A program made the translations under genes and the position numbers. From Brevipalpus yothersi (taxonomy: Eukaryota > Arthropoda > Arachnida > Trombidiformes > Tenuipalpidae), in NCBI GenBank assembly GCA_003956705.1, contig QZCP01000049.1:70334-134333 (forward strand): a DNA stretch of 64,000 nucleotides, written 5' to 3'. Shown here piece after piece: positions 36,026 to 50,050 of this stretch. The notes beneath the pieces were generated by a model that worked only from the letters and a program-made list of their open reading frames with translations, was not told the DNA's origin and did no database searches. The number at the start of each line of letters is the position of its first letter. Positions within the stretch are counted from its first letter, which is position 1.

Positions 36026-36458
36026 AAAATAGTCAAAATTCAGATAATTTTACAAATATACTGTAATGTCTTGTGGCCAACAGATGGAGAAACTTTGATG
36101 ATACACCCGAAAGTTTGCCAAACTGCCTCACTCGAGAGAGAGAGCAAAGAGAGAAAAAGAAAGAGGATGAGAGAGAATAAGTTTTTCTTCTTCATCTTCA
36201 ATCAGCTTGTTCTCATCATCAATACGATGTAAGACTGTAAGACATTGAGAGAGTGAATATCGTTCTTGAGGTTTGGATTTTTTTCTTTTCAAAAATAAAA
36301 TTAATCAAGTGATCTGATCAGATATATCTATCTAGTGAAGTGATATATGCTTAATTTTTTAGGTTTATGTGTGCTTCTCTCTGTCTAAGGATCCGAGGTA
36401 TCGATAGCTACCTCTGCATTTGGGTGAGTAAATCTTATTTCATCTTTTGAATCTTACA

Positions 36459-36870
36459 GGGTGGGCTCAAAGTTTCTTTGCACAATGATTCTGGAATAAA
36501 AGTAGATAATTTTTGGCCACGAAATAGAAAAGTGTAATAATTTTTGACCACGATATTAGCTTTGCACCTACAGCGTATTTGATCCAAAATTCCTTCAAAT
36601 GATGACTGCTTTTTAGTTTTCTTTCACTAGAACTCTTGTTTAATTTACATGTTAACTCTTAGGCATCGATGACATCAGTTTCCCGGAATTTGAATCATAC
36701 GTTCGATGACATTCGATTTGAACAAACTCTGAAGCCTATTTTGCACTACTCAAAGATCCTGATTGATCATTTTAAAATTCAAGGCTTCAGCCTTTGAATT
36801 CATCAGTTAACTACTCTTGATGAATACATTGCATCATCAATTTACATTGAGGTGACCAAAAGTGACCGAT
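36459..36870. mobile_element. Possible small Tc1/mariner-like non-autonomous element
   Basis: The left end, CAGGGTGGGCTCAAAGTTTC, resembles Tc1/mariner terminal sequences that begin CAG followed by a G-rich block and AAAGT. Inside are two imperfect direct copies of ATAATTTTTGGCCACGA (about 36508 and 36537). A near-palindrome at 36776-36800 has arms ATTCAAGGCT and AGCCTTTGAAT. A GACCAAAAGTGACC motif lies at about 36854. No transposase and no matched right end could be shown. Confidence 0.2.
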
Positions 36871-37257
36871 AAATGCTCAAAGTATACGTCTAATGTTAAG
36901 GCGTATGTTAGAAGAATAACTCAAGCAACAGGTCACTCATTGAGCCTCAGAAGTACCTCATTTTTATTAATTAATTACACATGAGTAAATTAAAAAGGCA
37001 CACACACATATACACAAAATGATTGCCCATTCAAAGCTATCACATCAATGAGAAAGGAGGAGAGAAAGATTTTCTAATAAATTTTTACTTGTTGGACAAA
37101 CCTTCCTGCACACACCTTTACAGTATTGTACACTCTAATACTAGTGAGAGAGGTTGTAAGCTCATTTGGAATTCATCTTGTGAATAAGTAAAATCCTGCG
37201 AAAATTAGCGAAGTAATTGATTCTATTCCCTTAGTCCCATCATGCTCAATTTCTATA

Positions 37258-37260
<3 letters not shown>

Positions 37261-37301
<41 letters not shown>
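37261..37301. repeat. (CT)n microsatellite
   Basis: About 41 bases of CT. Confidence 0.97.
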
Positions 37302-37305
<4 letters not shown>

Positions 37306-37462
37306 CACTTTACGGATTGAGTCGAGATTTCAATCAAGTTTGTGACCCCAACAATCCTCGAATGATTCCCCATAAAATTACCTTAGCAAGTGATGATATC
37401 AACTTGTATTCATCCAGAATATCAGTTACCAACTCACGAAAAAGTAATTCTCACGATTCATA

Positions 37463-37466
<4 letters not shown>

Positions 37467-37517
<51 letters not shown>
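37467..37517. repeat. (CT)n microsatellite
   Basis: About 51 bases of CT, only 165 bases after the previous array. Confidence 0.97.
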
Positions 37518-37520
<3 letters not shown>

Positions 37521-38063
37521 TAGTCCTTTTAGATCAAGTGCCAATGTGTACAAGAATGATTATTTTAACAGTTACATTTACCGTTATTGATTCTCCAAAC
37601 GGCAAGTGTTCCTGATATGTAACATAAGGTTGCTTTCTTTTCCTTGCTTCTCTTGTTACACGAGAAAGAGAGAGAGAGAAAAAAAGGAACCTGTTTCGGT
37701 GTCTTGCGGTTGGCCAAACTATTAGTTACTATATATCTGGTGTAATAATCAGTAGTGGTCACTCGTGAGATACACATTAAATAATAGGAAATAGTGGAAA
37801 AGATTGTGGATGCTGCTCCTCAATGGGATGAGGAGAGAGAGAGAAAGAGAGTAGCTGATAAAGTAACGAATGCTAGCCAACGTAGCAATGATTGTTGAAA
37901 CGATACAGAAGAATAAGAAAAAATAATACACATATAAGTCACATCTATTCTAACGTTTATAGATATATGTTGGTCAATGGTAATAGCTATTTCAAATTGT
38001 AGTTAAGCTTTATTCTTGTTCTTCAGAGTGATTCGGTTATTTGATTCTATTCTCTTGATTCTC

Positions 38064-38065
<2 letters not shown>

Positions 38066-38133
<68 letters not shown>
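38066..38133. repeat. (GA)n microsatellite
   Basis: About 68 bases of GA. Confidence 0.98.
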
Positions 38134-38136
<3 letters not shown>

Positions 38137-38384
38137 GTTATTTCTCATTCTCAGGAGTAAACTATATGCTGTATGTAGGAAAAAGGCCCGAAAAACACAA
38201 ATGATGATTGCAATTCTGATATTCGTTAGATGATGACCAAGTAAAAGAGAGAGAGAGAGGTTGCTTTTAGTATGAATTCTGTTTGTATTTCTTCGTTTTT
38301 ACGATCTGTTTCATCAGATTCCACCAAGTACATCAAATCAATCGGGCCATCAAATATCAGAATTCGAATGAACCATGAAATGAT

Positions 38385-38408
38385 TCTCTCTCTCTCTCTC
38401 TCTCTCTC
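38385..38408. repeat. (CT)n microsatellite
   Basis: About 24 bases of CT. Confidence 0.95.
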
Positions 38409-39076
38409 GGTCCTTTTCCATCTTTCACTTTTGGACTGATCTCACTCTTTCTGTACTATTTTCAGCCTTAATTGTTGGCAATAAAGCTATTCCATCTTCT
38501 ATCTATTTTCCTTCACCATCGTAATGATCATACTTTCATCGTCTATTTCGCTCTCTCTCTCTCTCAGCATCCATTTCATTTCTCCACCAAACTAGTGGAT
38601 ATCATTTCTCATCTCTTTCATTTTGGACAAGGATGAATAATCGTCCAGAAATATATAACATCTAAAATTGTTCCACTTGTGGTTGCAACCTAGAGAAAGA
38701 TGAAATAAATGAGTTACTCAATCGGATGAGAGTCAAGATGTTGACCCAAGATCTGAGAGAAAATAAAAGTAAATGGAGATCAATTTTTGAACTCCACCAA
38801 TTTGATCTCATAATGATGGTTAACTCTCTCTCTCTCTCTTTCTCTCCTTCCAATTATCCATAAGTTTGACCATCAGCATTTTTTTCCCTTTTCAGACCAC
38901 TTTGTTGCTTTTTTCCTAGAGGCTTTTGTATCCTTCCTGAGTTCCAGTTCCAAACAAAAAATCTGACTTCCAATCGTTTCATGAATTCCCCTCTACAATT
39001 GGTAAATGAAAAAATGTTGGTCATCACTATTTTTGATGCTGATAACAGAATAGCTCCTATCGAGATGCCATACTCC

Positions 39077-39081
<5 letters not shown>

Positions 39082-39155
<74 letters not shown>
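39082..39155. repeat. (CT)n microsatellite
   Basis: About 74 bases of perfect CT. Confidence 0.98.
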
Positions 39156-39158
<3 letters not shown>

Positions 39159-41676
39159 TTCATTTTTAAGCCTGACACTGCTCCTGAAGAAACAAGGGAG
39201 ATGATGATTTATTGGGAATGAATTTTGTCTCACAATTTTTGAGCCATTTCAATAAAGAATAGAGAATATATATCGGAAGGCTAGAATGGAGAATATTTCC
39301 GCTGACATAAACCCAATAGGGAGAGAAAGGAAGAAAAAGAAAGAATGGAAGAAAGATAGAGAGAGAGAGAGAGAGAAGAAAAAGGAACTCTGGAACTTAT
39401 ACTGACAATGACAGTGGGCGCATATATTGGATGCATCATCCATCATCATTGTTGGTGAAGCCATCATGACCTAAGCAATTGCTTTTCACTCGCAAAGTTC
39501 TTCCTGATTAAATTGAAAAATTTTGCCATAGATAAGCATCGATCATTGAGAATCCATTTCGGATTCCCTTCTTCAAACTTAAGATCACCTAATTGAATCC
39601 TCTTCTACTCTCTCACCCTTAACTATTATTCCCTCATCAGCATTAATCCTTTTGATCCAAAATAGGCGAGACAATTCTCATTTTTTTCCTCTTTCGATAC
39701 ATATATTAGAAGGTAACTCCAATAAGTGTCTCCGAAAACTGAATATGACTGATGAGCAAAAAATTTAAATCTACCATGTGATGACTCTGAATGTTCAAAT
39801 TTGTAAAAAGATTATATGTATGTACATACAATAGAGACTGAAGTTTATATTCATACCATAGAGAATCAAGAAGATTGCTGATGAACAATCTGTAAATACC
39901 TTAAATTTTTTAATTACACATCTCTTTCACTTCTCTTCTATTTCAATCGAGAATGAAAATGGACACATTCTCTCACTACTACTCTTTCGCTTGTGAGACG
40001 AAATGATATCAATCTTGGATTGAACCAGCTAAACCCTTTCGTTCCACATTATTTCTTCCACTTAAGATCTTGGAACATCCATTTGAAGCTGTATCTCTCA
40101 CTTAATGATGGTTTAAACCTATCCACTTGAACATCAATCGAGTGATTAGTGAAACTGTTTATTGCCTCTTGCTTGATGCTTGATGCCCACGCTGAATGTC
40201 TGTAGCAAACTCATTTGATGACTTTTATCACCCCAAACTACAAGCTTTACTTTAAGAGAATCATTCTGGTCATCATGTGAAACCAGAAAATGAATGTGAA
40301 TCTCAAATCTTGCCGTTAGATCAGAGGTATACATCATGAAGAGAAACTGAGAGAAGAGAGAAGAGATTTGAAACGACAGTAGCAGTGATCACAGAGTGAA
40401 TTCTGTACTGAATGATGAATTCAGATGATCGTGGAAAGCATGTCGGAATTGGAAGTGTATAGCATGGTGAATTTTTTTCCATTTTTCATTCTGACACTGT
40501 ACGATAAGATTCTTCCGATTTCAATTCGAATTTTGGATCAAAATATCTTGGCACAGACACACATTGTGAATCGATGAAAAAGTTCAGGGTTGAGAAAAGA
40601 TTTTCAAGTAGTTGAAAGACTGAATTCATTTTCAACAGTGGATAATTTTTACTTTCTCGATCAAAAGTCTGTCTTTTACATCTCTTTCCTCTTCTGATTG
40701 CACTCTTTTGACCACTGTTTCCGTATCCGTTTGAAATGTGATATACTGAAAATGAGGCTCTCCAACTGATTCTTTTTCCTTTTCTTGGGTCCTTCTCTCT
40801 ACAAGTTACAAGTATTTACTGAGGCTGATAACTTCCTTTTTATCGGCCTTTTCATCGTGATCCCAAGCCTTCCTTTCATCCTCATCACCTCCATCAACTC
40901 TTCCTCTTCATCCTGTTTCTTTCTCTCTCTCTCTCATCATTCCGAACTCTTTTCCAAAATGTCTTCCATTCTCCAGTCCAATATCCGGTCAGTATATCAA
41001 ATTGAATCAGACCTTAACTGAATCTGGTAAATCGTTGAATCGATTCATGATCACTTTCACCATTCACTGGCCATTTAATCTGTTCCTCATGATCGTCTAT
41101 TCTCAATGATTCGTAATATCATTTCATAACTCATACAGTTTTCACTTTTTTTCCAGACACACACAGATACCAAGTTTTTCTCACTTTTTTCTCCTTTTCC
41201 ACAATTCTATCATGCATCAAACACAATTGAACTCATAAATAGTTCCGAAAGTGTGTGCAGAAAATACAAAATTTTGAGAAACTGTCATCCAAAATTTGAA
41301 GTCCAATTCTCATCGTATATATCAGAGTGTAAAATTTTTCCATCATATTTCACTCGCATATCAGCATCTCTCAGGAATGACAGAGTTTCTCTCTCTCTTT
41401 CCTTCTCTTTCTCAGTCTCCCATCATACTTTGCTGCAAAAATGAAAACGAAATCCACTGAAAAATGGTTCCAACCTCAAAAAAGAGGAAAAGGAATCCAC
41501 TGCTACCACTCAGTATTTGTCCTCAACGGGCCATGTGAAAGAAACACTATCAGACATATATATGTATGTATGTGAAGGAGAAAGAGAATCAAGTTTACCA
41601 AGCTGAAACTTTCGCCCTGGAATGGCTGAATGAATGAATGAGAAAGTTTTTCGGCAAAAAGCATTCACTTTACTTT

Positions 41677-41678
<2 letters not shown>

Positions 41679-41721
<43 letters not shown>
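41679..41721. repeat. (CT)n microsatellite
   Basis: About 43 bases of CT. Confidence 0.97.
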
Positions 41722-41725
<4 letters not shown>

Positions 41726-42299
41726 ATTCACTTTAAGGAACCTTTTGAACAGTGGGAAAAAGTATGAAAAGGTAAGTGAGATGCAAGAAAAAGAGTACAG
41801 AGAGAGTGAGAGAGAATGAGATATGATGATGACAAGAAGGAACCAGAGAGAGTGACTGTAAGAATGATACTTTCACTTACCATTGCATCGAAAATTTTTC
41901 GGAGAAACTGCAATCGAAATGGTAGTAGTTAGAAAGAGGAGAGCGAAAGAAGATGAAGGTGTGAGGTTAGCTTAAATGATGAATTGCTCATGTGAATCGA
42001 TTCAGCTACATACCCTGTAACTTCCATGGTAGGAGAGAAAGATATATAACGAGAATCGCCTCTGTCATTGATGTCTGCTTGATTGAGCTTCCATCATTTT
42101 CAATTCTTTCCTACTCGATCATGACCAAAGTTGACCAATGTCCACTCCTTCTCTTTTTCACACATACCCACACTAGCTAAGTGAGAGTTTGAAGATAGAT
42201 TCTTTCGTTTTTTCTCCTCCTGATACTCATTCCGAATAGTGAGAATTCTGATTTTTTTTATCTTTCTCTCTCTCCCAAGTCCAACTTAGCTTGCTTTTT

Positions 42300-42301
<2 letters not shown>

Positions 42302-42340
<39 letters not shown>
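42302..42340. repeat. (CT)n microsatellite
   Basis: About 39 bases of CT. Confidence 0.97.
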
Positions 42341-42344
<4 letters not shown>

Positions 42345-44609
42345 AAGCCTCCTTACTCAGATAGAAGATAGAAGAAGTTTCTTTTTCTATCTTCATTCTC
42401 ATCTTATATATCCTCTTCTCTTATTCTCCACTTCTCTTTTGATTCGCTTTCTCACCCACTGACAAAGCTTTTAATTTGCGTTTCATGCTTGAGCACAGTG
42501 ATTTGCTGGACATACTATGGAATAAAAGAAGAAGAGGATGAAGAAAAAAAGAATGAACACGAAAGATAGATCCATAGAAAAGGTGATGAGAGAGAGAGAA
42601 AGTGAAATAATAGAAACAGAATTGGCCAAGCATGATGGGAAGGAGAAGATGAAGAAGAAGATAGAGCAAAAGAATAGAATAGAAAAAAGGTAGCGCGGGA
42701 AAAATCTGTGTCTGTGTGTGTGTGTGAATAGAGGAAAGATGAGATAGAAAATTTGAGTCGAAAAAAGTGTGCAACACATAGGCGAAGAATGGATGGGTAA
42801 GAATTCGCAAATTAAGTGGAATAAAGAGAAAATAAAACAACATGTGTGAAACGGAGAGGAATATTTGTGGAGGTAAATGTTTAAAGGATTTAAGGATTAA
42901 ATCTTTTTGTCTCTATTTCTTGGTCAAAATTCAAGAGCAAGCATAAACAAAACAGATCCTTCTAGAATGGCATGGGAATTGATTAGCATAAGTGATGATA
43001 AGAATGATGGGTTTCAAGTTTTTCGTAATAAGTTTGAGGTAAATTGTTGGAAAAGTTATGAAATGAGTTTCATAAAATGAATGACTCAATATAAAGTTTG
43101 AATGCTCAATTGTCAACATTTTGTTTAAATTGAGAATTATTGAAGGCTTTCACATCTCATTTTCTCGTTTGCTATGTATGTATGCTTGCACTATGATAAA
43201 ATTTTCACCTTGAATTTTATTTGTGCTTGAAATATTTATCAGCAAACTTGTTCACAAAATGTATCACTTTGAAACTATGTTCATTCCAAATCATGCTCAG
43301 AGTCTCTTTCTACCTGCATGCACATGTACTTCTCATCTCCAAATATATATATCTCCCCTGTGTATGAATCAGATAATAATCAGATCTATTCAGAATCTAA
43401 TAATAATGGTACTCTACTGAGAAATTGCTGGTTAAGTTGTTGGAAAAATTCCTTCTCCAATATCATATCTATTTTTATATTTCCATCGTTTCCATGTTTA
43501 GTGTATGAATTCAGAGCTTGCATTTATCACCCATTGAGCATGAAAGATTTTCTATCTTATTTCTTTTCAAAAAACATCCAATAATTGTGTGTGAATTGAG
43601 CACTAATTCTATAGAAAGGATTCCCTTTCTCTGTCATGATTCTATGCCAAAAATTTTGTCCAAGATTTGATGACAAAAAACACCCAAAAAAAGGCAAACA
43701 TTATTATTATTATTTATGTATATCAGCCTTCAGGGAAGAACCGAAAGGCTATCTGATAACTTTATCTTGAGAATAGTTCAAATTAACTGATGATAATGAT
43801 CTTAATATGAATTTTATGTTTTTTAATTTAATTGTAATCATAATGTGTATCCGTAAGCATATATAACTGTGCGCATTTTATCTCTCTTGATTTTCATCAT
43901 CAACAACAACAGCCCAAACGATTACAGTATAAACGATATGTCTTACAGCATTTTGATAGCTGTTGTTGTCCACTAAAAATTTTGACAATCTCAATTTCAA
44001 AGTATCTATCTCATCTTTTTTACTACTACTATATCTTGTGGATGACATTTATGATCATCATCTCATTTGAACAAATGTATGTCCACCCAGCACCAATGGC
44101 CAGTGTTGGTTGACCGAATGCCAATATAAATGCTAAACAGAGTGACTCTGATGATAATGGTGGGAAAAAATGACCCCAAAATATGACAGTGATTGTCCTC
44201 ATCTGGATGGACGCAATTAGAGGTGAGAATTATTCTCAAACTGATGTGTGTATGTGTGTATGCGTACGTATGTGTATAGCCTCAAAGCGCCCATCTTCAC
44301 ATCCTCCACAATCTGAATCTAAAACTATTTCCCCTTTTTACTCTATACTGCTACATAAATAGATGTACAATGACTTAAAAAAAGAGAGACAGATAAAAAT
44401 CTTCTATGAATCTAACCATTCCAACATAATGACCCTTCTCATGATTCTCTCTCTCTTTTTCCCGCCGATTATTTTATATCATGAAGAATCATTTCTCCGG
44501 ACCTTTTGTATACGCTGTTCACTAGTTGGTGATGTTTTTTTATCCAAACCAATTCTTGTCTCTTTGGGGCTTGAAATTCGATTATGAAAAAGCATAAGAA
44601 TCGAAGTAT

Positions 44610-44610
<1 letters not shown>

Positions 44611-44665
<55 letters not shown>
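44611..44665. repeat. (GA)n microsatellite, one arm of an inverted pair
   Basis: About 55 bases of GA, 35 bases before a CT array at 44700, so the two could fold back on each other. Confidence 0.97.
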
Positions 44666-44667
<2 letters not shown>

Positions 44668-44698
44668 TGTGTTTTTTTCTGTAGTAGGCCAATTTTTT

Positions 44699-44699
<1 letters not shown>

Positions 44700-44731
<32 letters not shown>
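44700..44731. repeat. (CT)n microsatellite, second arm of an inverted pair
   Basis: About 32 bases of CT, complementary to the GA array ending at 44665. Confidence 0.97.
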
Positions 44732-44733
<2 letters not shown>

Positions 44734-45484
44734 ACCTTTATCTTAGTATATTCTTAGATCACTGGGTAAGGAAAATGGGATCAGGAGAGAGAGAGTAGAA
44801 AAAAGTGGAAAATTTTTTTGCCTCTCTACGAGCTTAGTAAGCATGGTGATCATCACCACAATCTAATGGAACCAAATTGCAGGTTATATACAGTATGAAA
44901 TCGGAGGTTGAGTGAAGAGAAGAAAAAATCGCCTAAATTCCTTTGTAGTGGGTAGGCAAGCAAATAGGTAAAAGTAATTCGTGGACTTTTTTTACTTTCA
45001 TCAGCCCTGCTCACCAAAAAATCCAATGTTTTTCACCGCTGGAAGCGAATATATATATCTGTGTTCACTGTATATTGCCGATAAATTGCGAAACACAAAC
45101 CTCACCTCAATCTGGCCCTGATGTAGGTAATACATAGGATCTAATGAGCAACTGGAATTTGTTTTATTTCCCTCTCTCTTTCGCTTTCTTTCCCATTCAC
45201 TTTGTGTGAGTCCTTCTCAAGGGACACGTTTTGCTTATCAAGCAAAATGCAGCCATCTTCAGTGGCCAATTACAATTGGAACCTATTCGAGAAAAATCAG
45301 TGTACATATATAATACGAAAGAGAAACAGAATCAAGCATGTCCAATATCATGAGAAATTTCTCACCAATATTCACTGTGAACCCTCATCCATTGTTTACG
45401 CATCGATTGCAATAGGACAAGAGAGAGAGAGAGAGAATAAGTGGACAAGCGTTCATCTAACTACCTCTGAGCATTCCTAATTTT

Positions 45485-45516
<32 letters not shown>
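45485..45516. repeat. (ACT)n microsatellite
   Basis: About ten ACT units in a row. Confidence 0.95.
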
Positions 45517-45896
45517 TCATTCAGTCTATCCAGCCGATTGTCCACCAGTGATTTATGATAATTTTCTAGCTTGATCGTGTGAGAATCTTTCTCATCATTT
45601 GAATGATGATGAGTCTAAAGCAATTTTCTGTGTCTTTCTCTTGGCTCTGTTCACGCAAGAAAAGATGAGAAAAGGCACACACACACACACACATCAGGAC
45701 CATGAGAATAGATGCGGTTAGAAGAGAAAAAACAGTTCCACAGCTACATACCAATTCTTACACTAATGTCGGTCTCAATAGTGGCCTCAAGTGCACGATA
45801 TTGGCTGACTTGGAGGCCATCCTTGAACTCGAATCGAAAATGTTGATACGATCGATCGATCTGCATCTGCGAGTAGGAAGACTTGAATTGCTGATA

Positions 45897-45897
<1 letters not shown>

Positions 45898-45950
<53 letters not shown>
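45898..45950. repeat. (CT)n microsatellite
   Basis: About 53 bases of CT. Confidence 0.98.
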
Positions 45951-45954
<4 letters not shown>

Positions 45955-48900
45955 TTTCATCAGATCAAGATGCTGATGAGTGAGTGAGTGAGAGAGAGAA
46001 GCAAAGAGATTTGTGTGATACTACTAATACATTTCATCCACAGAATACAGTTGATGGACTGATTCAAACACAGTCGATCAAAGTGATGCAGGGATTATTC
46101 CGATTTATCTGGAATGTTTTATTCCCTCCTGGAGGGCTGGAAGAGAGAGAGCGGAATGTTTAAAGGAAAATGTGAGTAGGAAGAAATTCTGTGAATTACT
46201 AGCTACCCAAAAAGAACATGATGATCAATGTTATGGGGAAAGTGGGTGAAAGAGATGGAGAGATGGGAAGAAGAGTATCATGAATTTTGTGTGTGAAAGT
46301 ATATAGCTTGAACGAGCCAAATTTATGGCCATCTCTGGCTGTGGTGATGAAACCATCAAATAGGATGGGTCACATTGAATACATTTGCTACTGTGTTGAA
46401 TGATTCACAGGACTCCAATTGTTTTGCACATTTTGACCATCTCAAATCATTTGGATTGTGTTTTTCTTCCTCCTCTTTTCTTCCGAATAAATTGTTTGTA
46501 TGGCTACTTGTTTTTATGTATTAATCTTTTTCTTCCCATCTCTTCCATCTTTGACCATTCATCTCTTGTGGGTGGTTTTGGTGCATTTCTCTTTTGCTCA
46601 ATTGTTTCTCTTTATTTTATTCTTCCTTCTTAGTACAACACACATTTTCGCCAGTCAAACAATAACACAGAAGAATGTTACTATAAAAAGTGAATCATTT
46701 GATATCTCAGGCGAAAAAACCGAAAAAACCCCAAAAATAATGGGGCTCATAATTTCTTTACCAAACATGTACCCACAGAATGACCGCGATAGAGAGAAAT
46801 GAATGTTCTCTCTCTCTTTTCAACGATTATCGTTCAATACTGAGAAAAACAAATTCCAAAACTTCAGATAGATTTGGATGGCCAAGAAAACGATAAAAAC
46901 GAAATAAAATATGTGAAGAATAGGAAGTCAAAGAAGAAAAAGAAAAACAAAAAAGGAAAACGTCTGCAATTTCATATATCTTGGGTGAATGTTGGGTACT
47001 TCTGCTGTGTTTTGGAATATTTTATATATGATGAATCACTTTCTGGTTCAAAGAATAGATTTTTGCTGTTATGTATGAAAATTTTGAAAGTATTTCCATG
47101 TGTATTTAAGTAAGTTTTCGATCAGAAGGGAAGAAAAAAGAGAGAGAATTGAAATCAAATGATAGTAACTGTACTTTAGCATGCATACACACAAGTCTGT
47201 GGTGTAGTAGTAAGTTCACGTTTACTGGATTCAATCCTGAATCTTACTTTTGCTTTTTCTCTCTCTCTTCACCTTAAAACCCATGAATATACATTGATTC
47301 AAGATGTATTTTTCGAATAAGGTCAGAGAGAATATATATATGTAACAGAATATAACATGTTCACGTTTTTCTTCCGATAAATGTACATGATAGTATTATT
47401 ATTATTATCATAGCGTGTTCTTGGGCATTCTGTTCCTTGGAATCATCGAAGGAATAACAAAAACAGTAGGCAGAACCAAGTGGAGATGAGAGGCTAAAGT
47501 AGATAAGAAATCAAAGTAAACACGAAATGATGGTGGTATATACCGATAGATAAATCTATGCTCAACACCATGAATCAATCCAATATTATAGTAGAATTTC
47601 GTGTATACCTACTCCCTTTGTCTATTCAGTATTCAGATATTCCTTCCAAACATCTACCATAGTTTCTCAAGCTGTTATTATTCTTCATCTAGACTGTTTC
47701 AGTATTACAACAGTGGAACAAAAAGACTCGATAGATCATTTCTGATTCTTCCTGGTTACATGGAAAGTACTAGTGAGATAATGTACTCTCTGGAGAATCT
47801 GAATCATCCTCCCGTTCATGACCCCGATTCGATTCAGGCGATTGATGAAGATGACCACAACATAAGAACTGTTCATAAGATTCAAACTAACATCCTTATG
47901 ATATTGTTCAGATACTCTTCATATAGTAACACAGTCTAGCTTATGATACAATGAAATTCATACTGTTACTCAATTTCATTTAGAGATTGAAAAAATCACT
48001 GAAATATGAGGAAAATCGTGGAAAGAGGGCTAAAAATCCAAATGGATTGAGAAATGAAATCCAATGGATGTGATATGAAAAAGATTTCATGATAAATCCG
48101 TTGATTTGGAAGGATGAGAATAAAATTTCGCTAATGAATGCATGAGAAAATTCATTAGAATAGGCCCTACAAACCTTACGGTAGAGCAAATTTTATTCGA
48201 TTCATCTTGAAAGAGAGGAAGAAAGAAAGTAAGAGAGAGAAAGAGAAAGAGAGAAAGATAAGCCTAAGGCGACTGACATTCTCTTGAATGCCTTGTCTAG
48301 TTCCATGTGAACCGTGGAAAGATGAATGAAAAGTGAATCAAGCTACCTTGAAGTGTAAATCATTCTTCAGAAGAGAGAGAGAAGATTCACTGTGATTTAA
48401 ATTCAATTTATCATTGATGATATGTATAATGGGTTCCCTCTTTTCACTAGTATACATATATGTATGTATATATATTTTCCACCATATAACAGTACTTCAA
48501 CCTTTTCCAAGCAACACGATAGATGTCCAGTGGTAGTAGTTGTAGCAGTAGTAGTATCATTGAGTGAATGTGTATGAATGAAAAAGAAAGAGAAAGTATT
48601 TGGAGAGAGTTCTTGAGAGGAGATAAAATTCAAAAGGTGAAAATACCTCTTGTGCAAAGTGGTCCAAAAGAAGAGAAAAAAAAGTGAAAATGGTCTCGAA
48701 AATTGATTTTTGAAAGCTCTTGAGAAACACTCTTCTAATGGATCAAAACTTACTATGGTGCTTTAGAGATATATTCTATTTGCACTGTAAAGCCAGCCAC
48801 TAGAAAATTTTTTCTTGTCCATCCTCTTTCTTCATCCATCTACACTTCTTCATGATACACATTCAATAGCAAGATATTGGAAGAGAGAAGCTTTCCCTCT

Positions 48901-49162
48901 CTCTTCCTGATGAATAGAAAGTCATTTTGTCTAGATCAGCATTTGAAAATGCTTGCCTACTTGAAACTTGAACATGCAATGAGATGTGAATATCTCTCCC
49001 TTTTTTCCCCTCTTTTTCCCTCCTCTCCTGATGCTTGACTCATTTTGATATTCATTCTTCGAAACCCATGAATTTAAATCCTCTTGAACAAAATTCAATT
49101 CGCCTTGTGTTAAAATTCATATATCTGACAGCTTCCAACTGGGTAGATGAATTGCCTACCTG

Positions 49163-49164
<2 letters not shown>

Positions 49165-49197
<33 letters not shown>
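49165..49197. repeat. (CT)n microsatellite
   Basis: About 33 bases of CT; the last long array before a 12.6-kb array-free stretch spanning the plexin gene. Confidence 0.97.
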
Positions 49198-49202
<5 letters not shown>

Positions 49203-49739
49203 TCTTCCTCTCTAATCTGAATAGCTTGATGTAATTAACACGAAATGAACATTGATGATAATGATGATGACTGTGATGGTGATGATGATGAGAACATAAA
49301 TGAATTTGAGGCAATTGAATGTAAATGAAATTAGCTACCATAATCACTTCATTGTCCAGCAGTTTTAGCCTGAAATTAGTCTTCGGGAAAAAAAATGCCA
49401 CTTCTAACGCATACAGATCACCTATTCGAATAGACAATTTGAAACTAGAACGAAAATTTATCCCATTCCATGCCTCCACAATACACGCACAGATCGTTCT
49501 TCACAATGATGATTATAGCTGGCCAGTCAATTTGATTGTAGGTACACAAAATTGATTCCATGATTATCAGGACCCACACACACATTCATACACACCTGAA
49601 CATTCCATTTGAAAATCGTGTCCATCTCGCTTGATGTCTGTTACTATGATGAGCTTATCATCATCAATGGGCCAACAATTGACCTCATCTTGAACACTTA
49701 TTTCAACCATTATTCAGATAAAATTCTGACAAAATTTAC

Positions 49740-49812
49740 TGGTTCCGCCCGGGCTCGAACCGGGGACCTTTTGCGTGTAAAGCAAACGTGATAACCGCTA
49801 CACTACGAAACC
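49740..49812 (-). tRNA. tRNA-Val (anticodon UAC)
   Basis: The minus-strand 73-mer folds as a standard cloverleaf. Acceptor arm GGTTTCG pairs with CGGAACC followed by discriminator A. The D-arm contains the A-box TAGTGTAGCGG. The anticodon stem TTTGC/GCAAA encloses loop TTTACAC, giving anticodon TAC. The T-arm CCCCGGTTCGAGCCCGGG carries the B-box. TTTT lies about 6 bases past the 3' end (complement of 49731-49734), a RNA polymerase III terminator. No intron. Sequence and anticodon agree with eukaryotic nuclear tRNA-Val reading GUA. It lies divergently, 238 bases from the plexin start codon. Confidence 0.96.
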
Positions 49813-50050
49813 GTATTGCAAATTCCGATGAAAAGTATCAAACAATTCCAAAAGCCATTGATTTTCCTATGAATTTAGATACTCTCGATAGATGATGGAA
49901 AATTGAAATTCAATTGAAATTTCTTTCTTTTTCTTTCATTTCTAACAGATATTGTCCCAAATTTTTCCCTATGAAAATATGAGAATAAATGAAATAGCCA
50001 CAGTCTCCAGTTGATTTAAACTTGACTGCTAAGACACGCAATTTGAATCG

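Larger units (their letters stand above)
35161..49739. other. 3' flank of Nmdar2 and gene-poor intergenic region
   Basis: About 14.6 kb with no recognised coding exon on either strand. It holds a possible Nmdar2 poly(A) signal, one candidate small transposon remnant (36459-36870), and about eleven CT/GA arrays plus two trinucleotide arrays, listed separately. Frames here are short or made of repeat translations. Confidence 0.65.

Noticed and set aside
42421..42843. Hydrophobic minus-strand frame of 140 codons
   Set aside because: Phe/Leu/Ser-rich translation of a purine-rich plus strand; membrane-like appearance is compositional.
47601..47939. 112-codon plus-strand frame (SIQAIDEDDHNIRTVHKIQT)
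   Set aside because: Moderately protein-like composition but no domain, no homologous copy and no splice context; consistent with chance in AT-rich DNA.
49609..49791. Short plus-strand frame ending near 49791
   Set aside because: Its C-terminal part is the antisense of the tRNA-Val gene.
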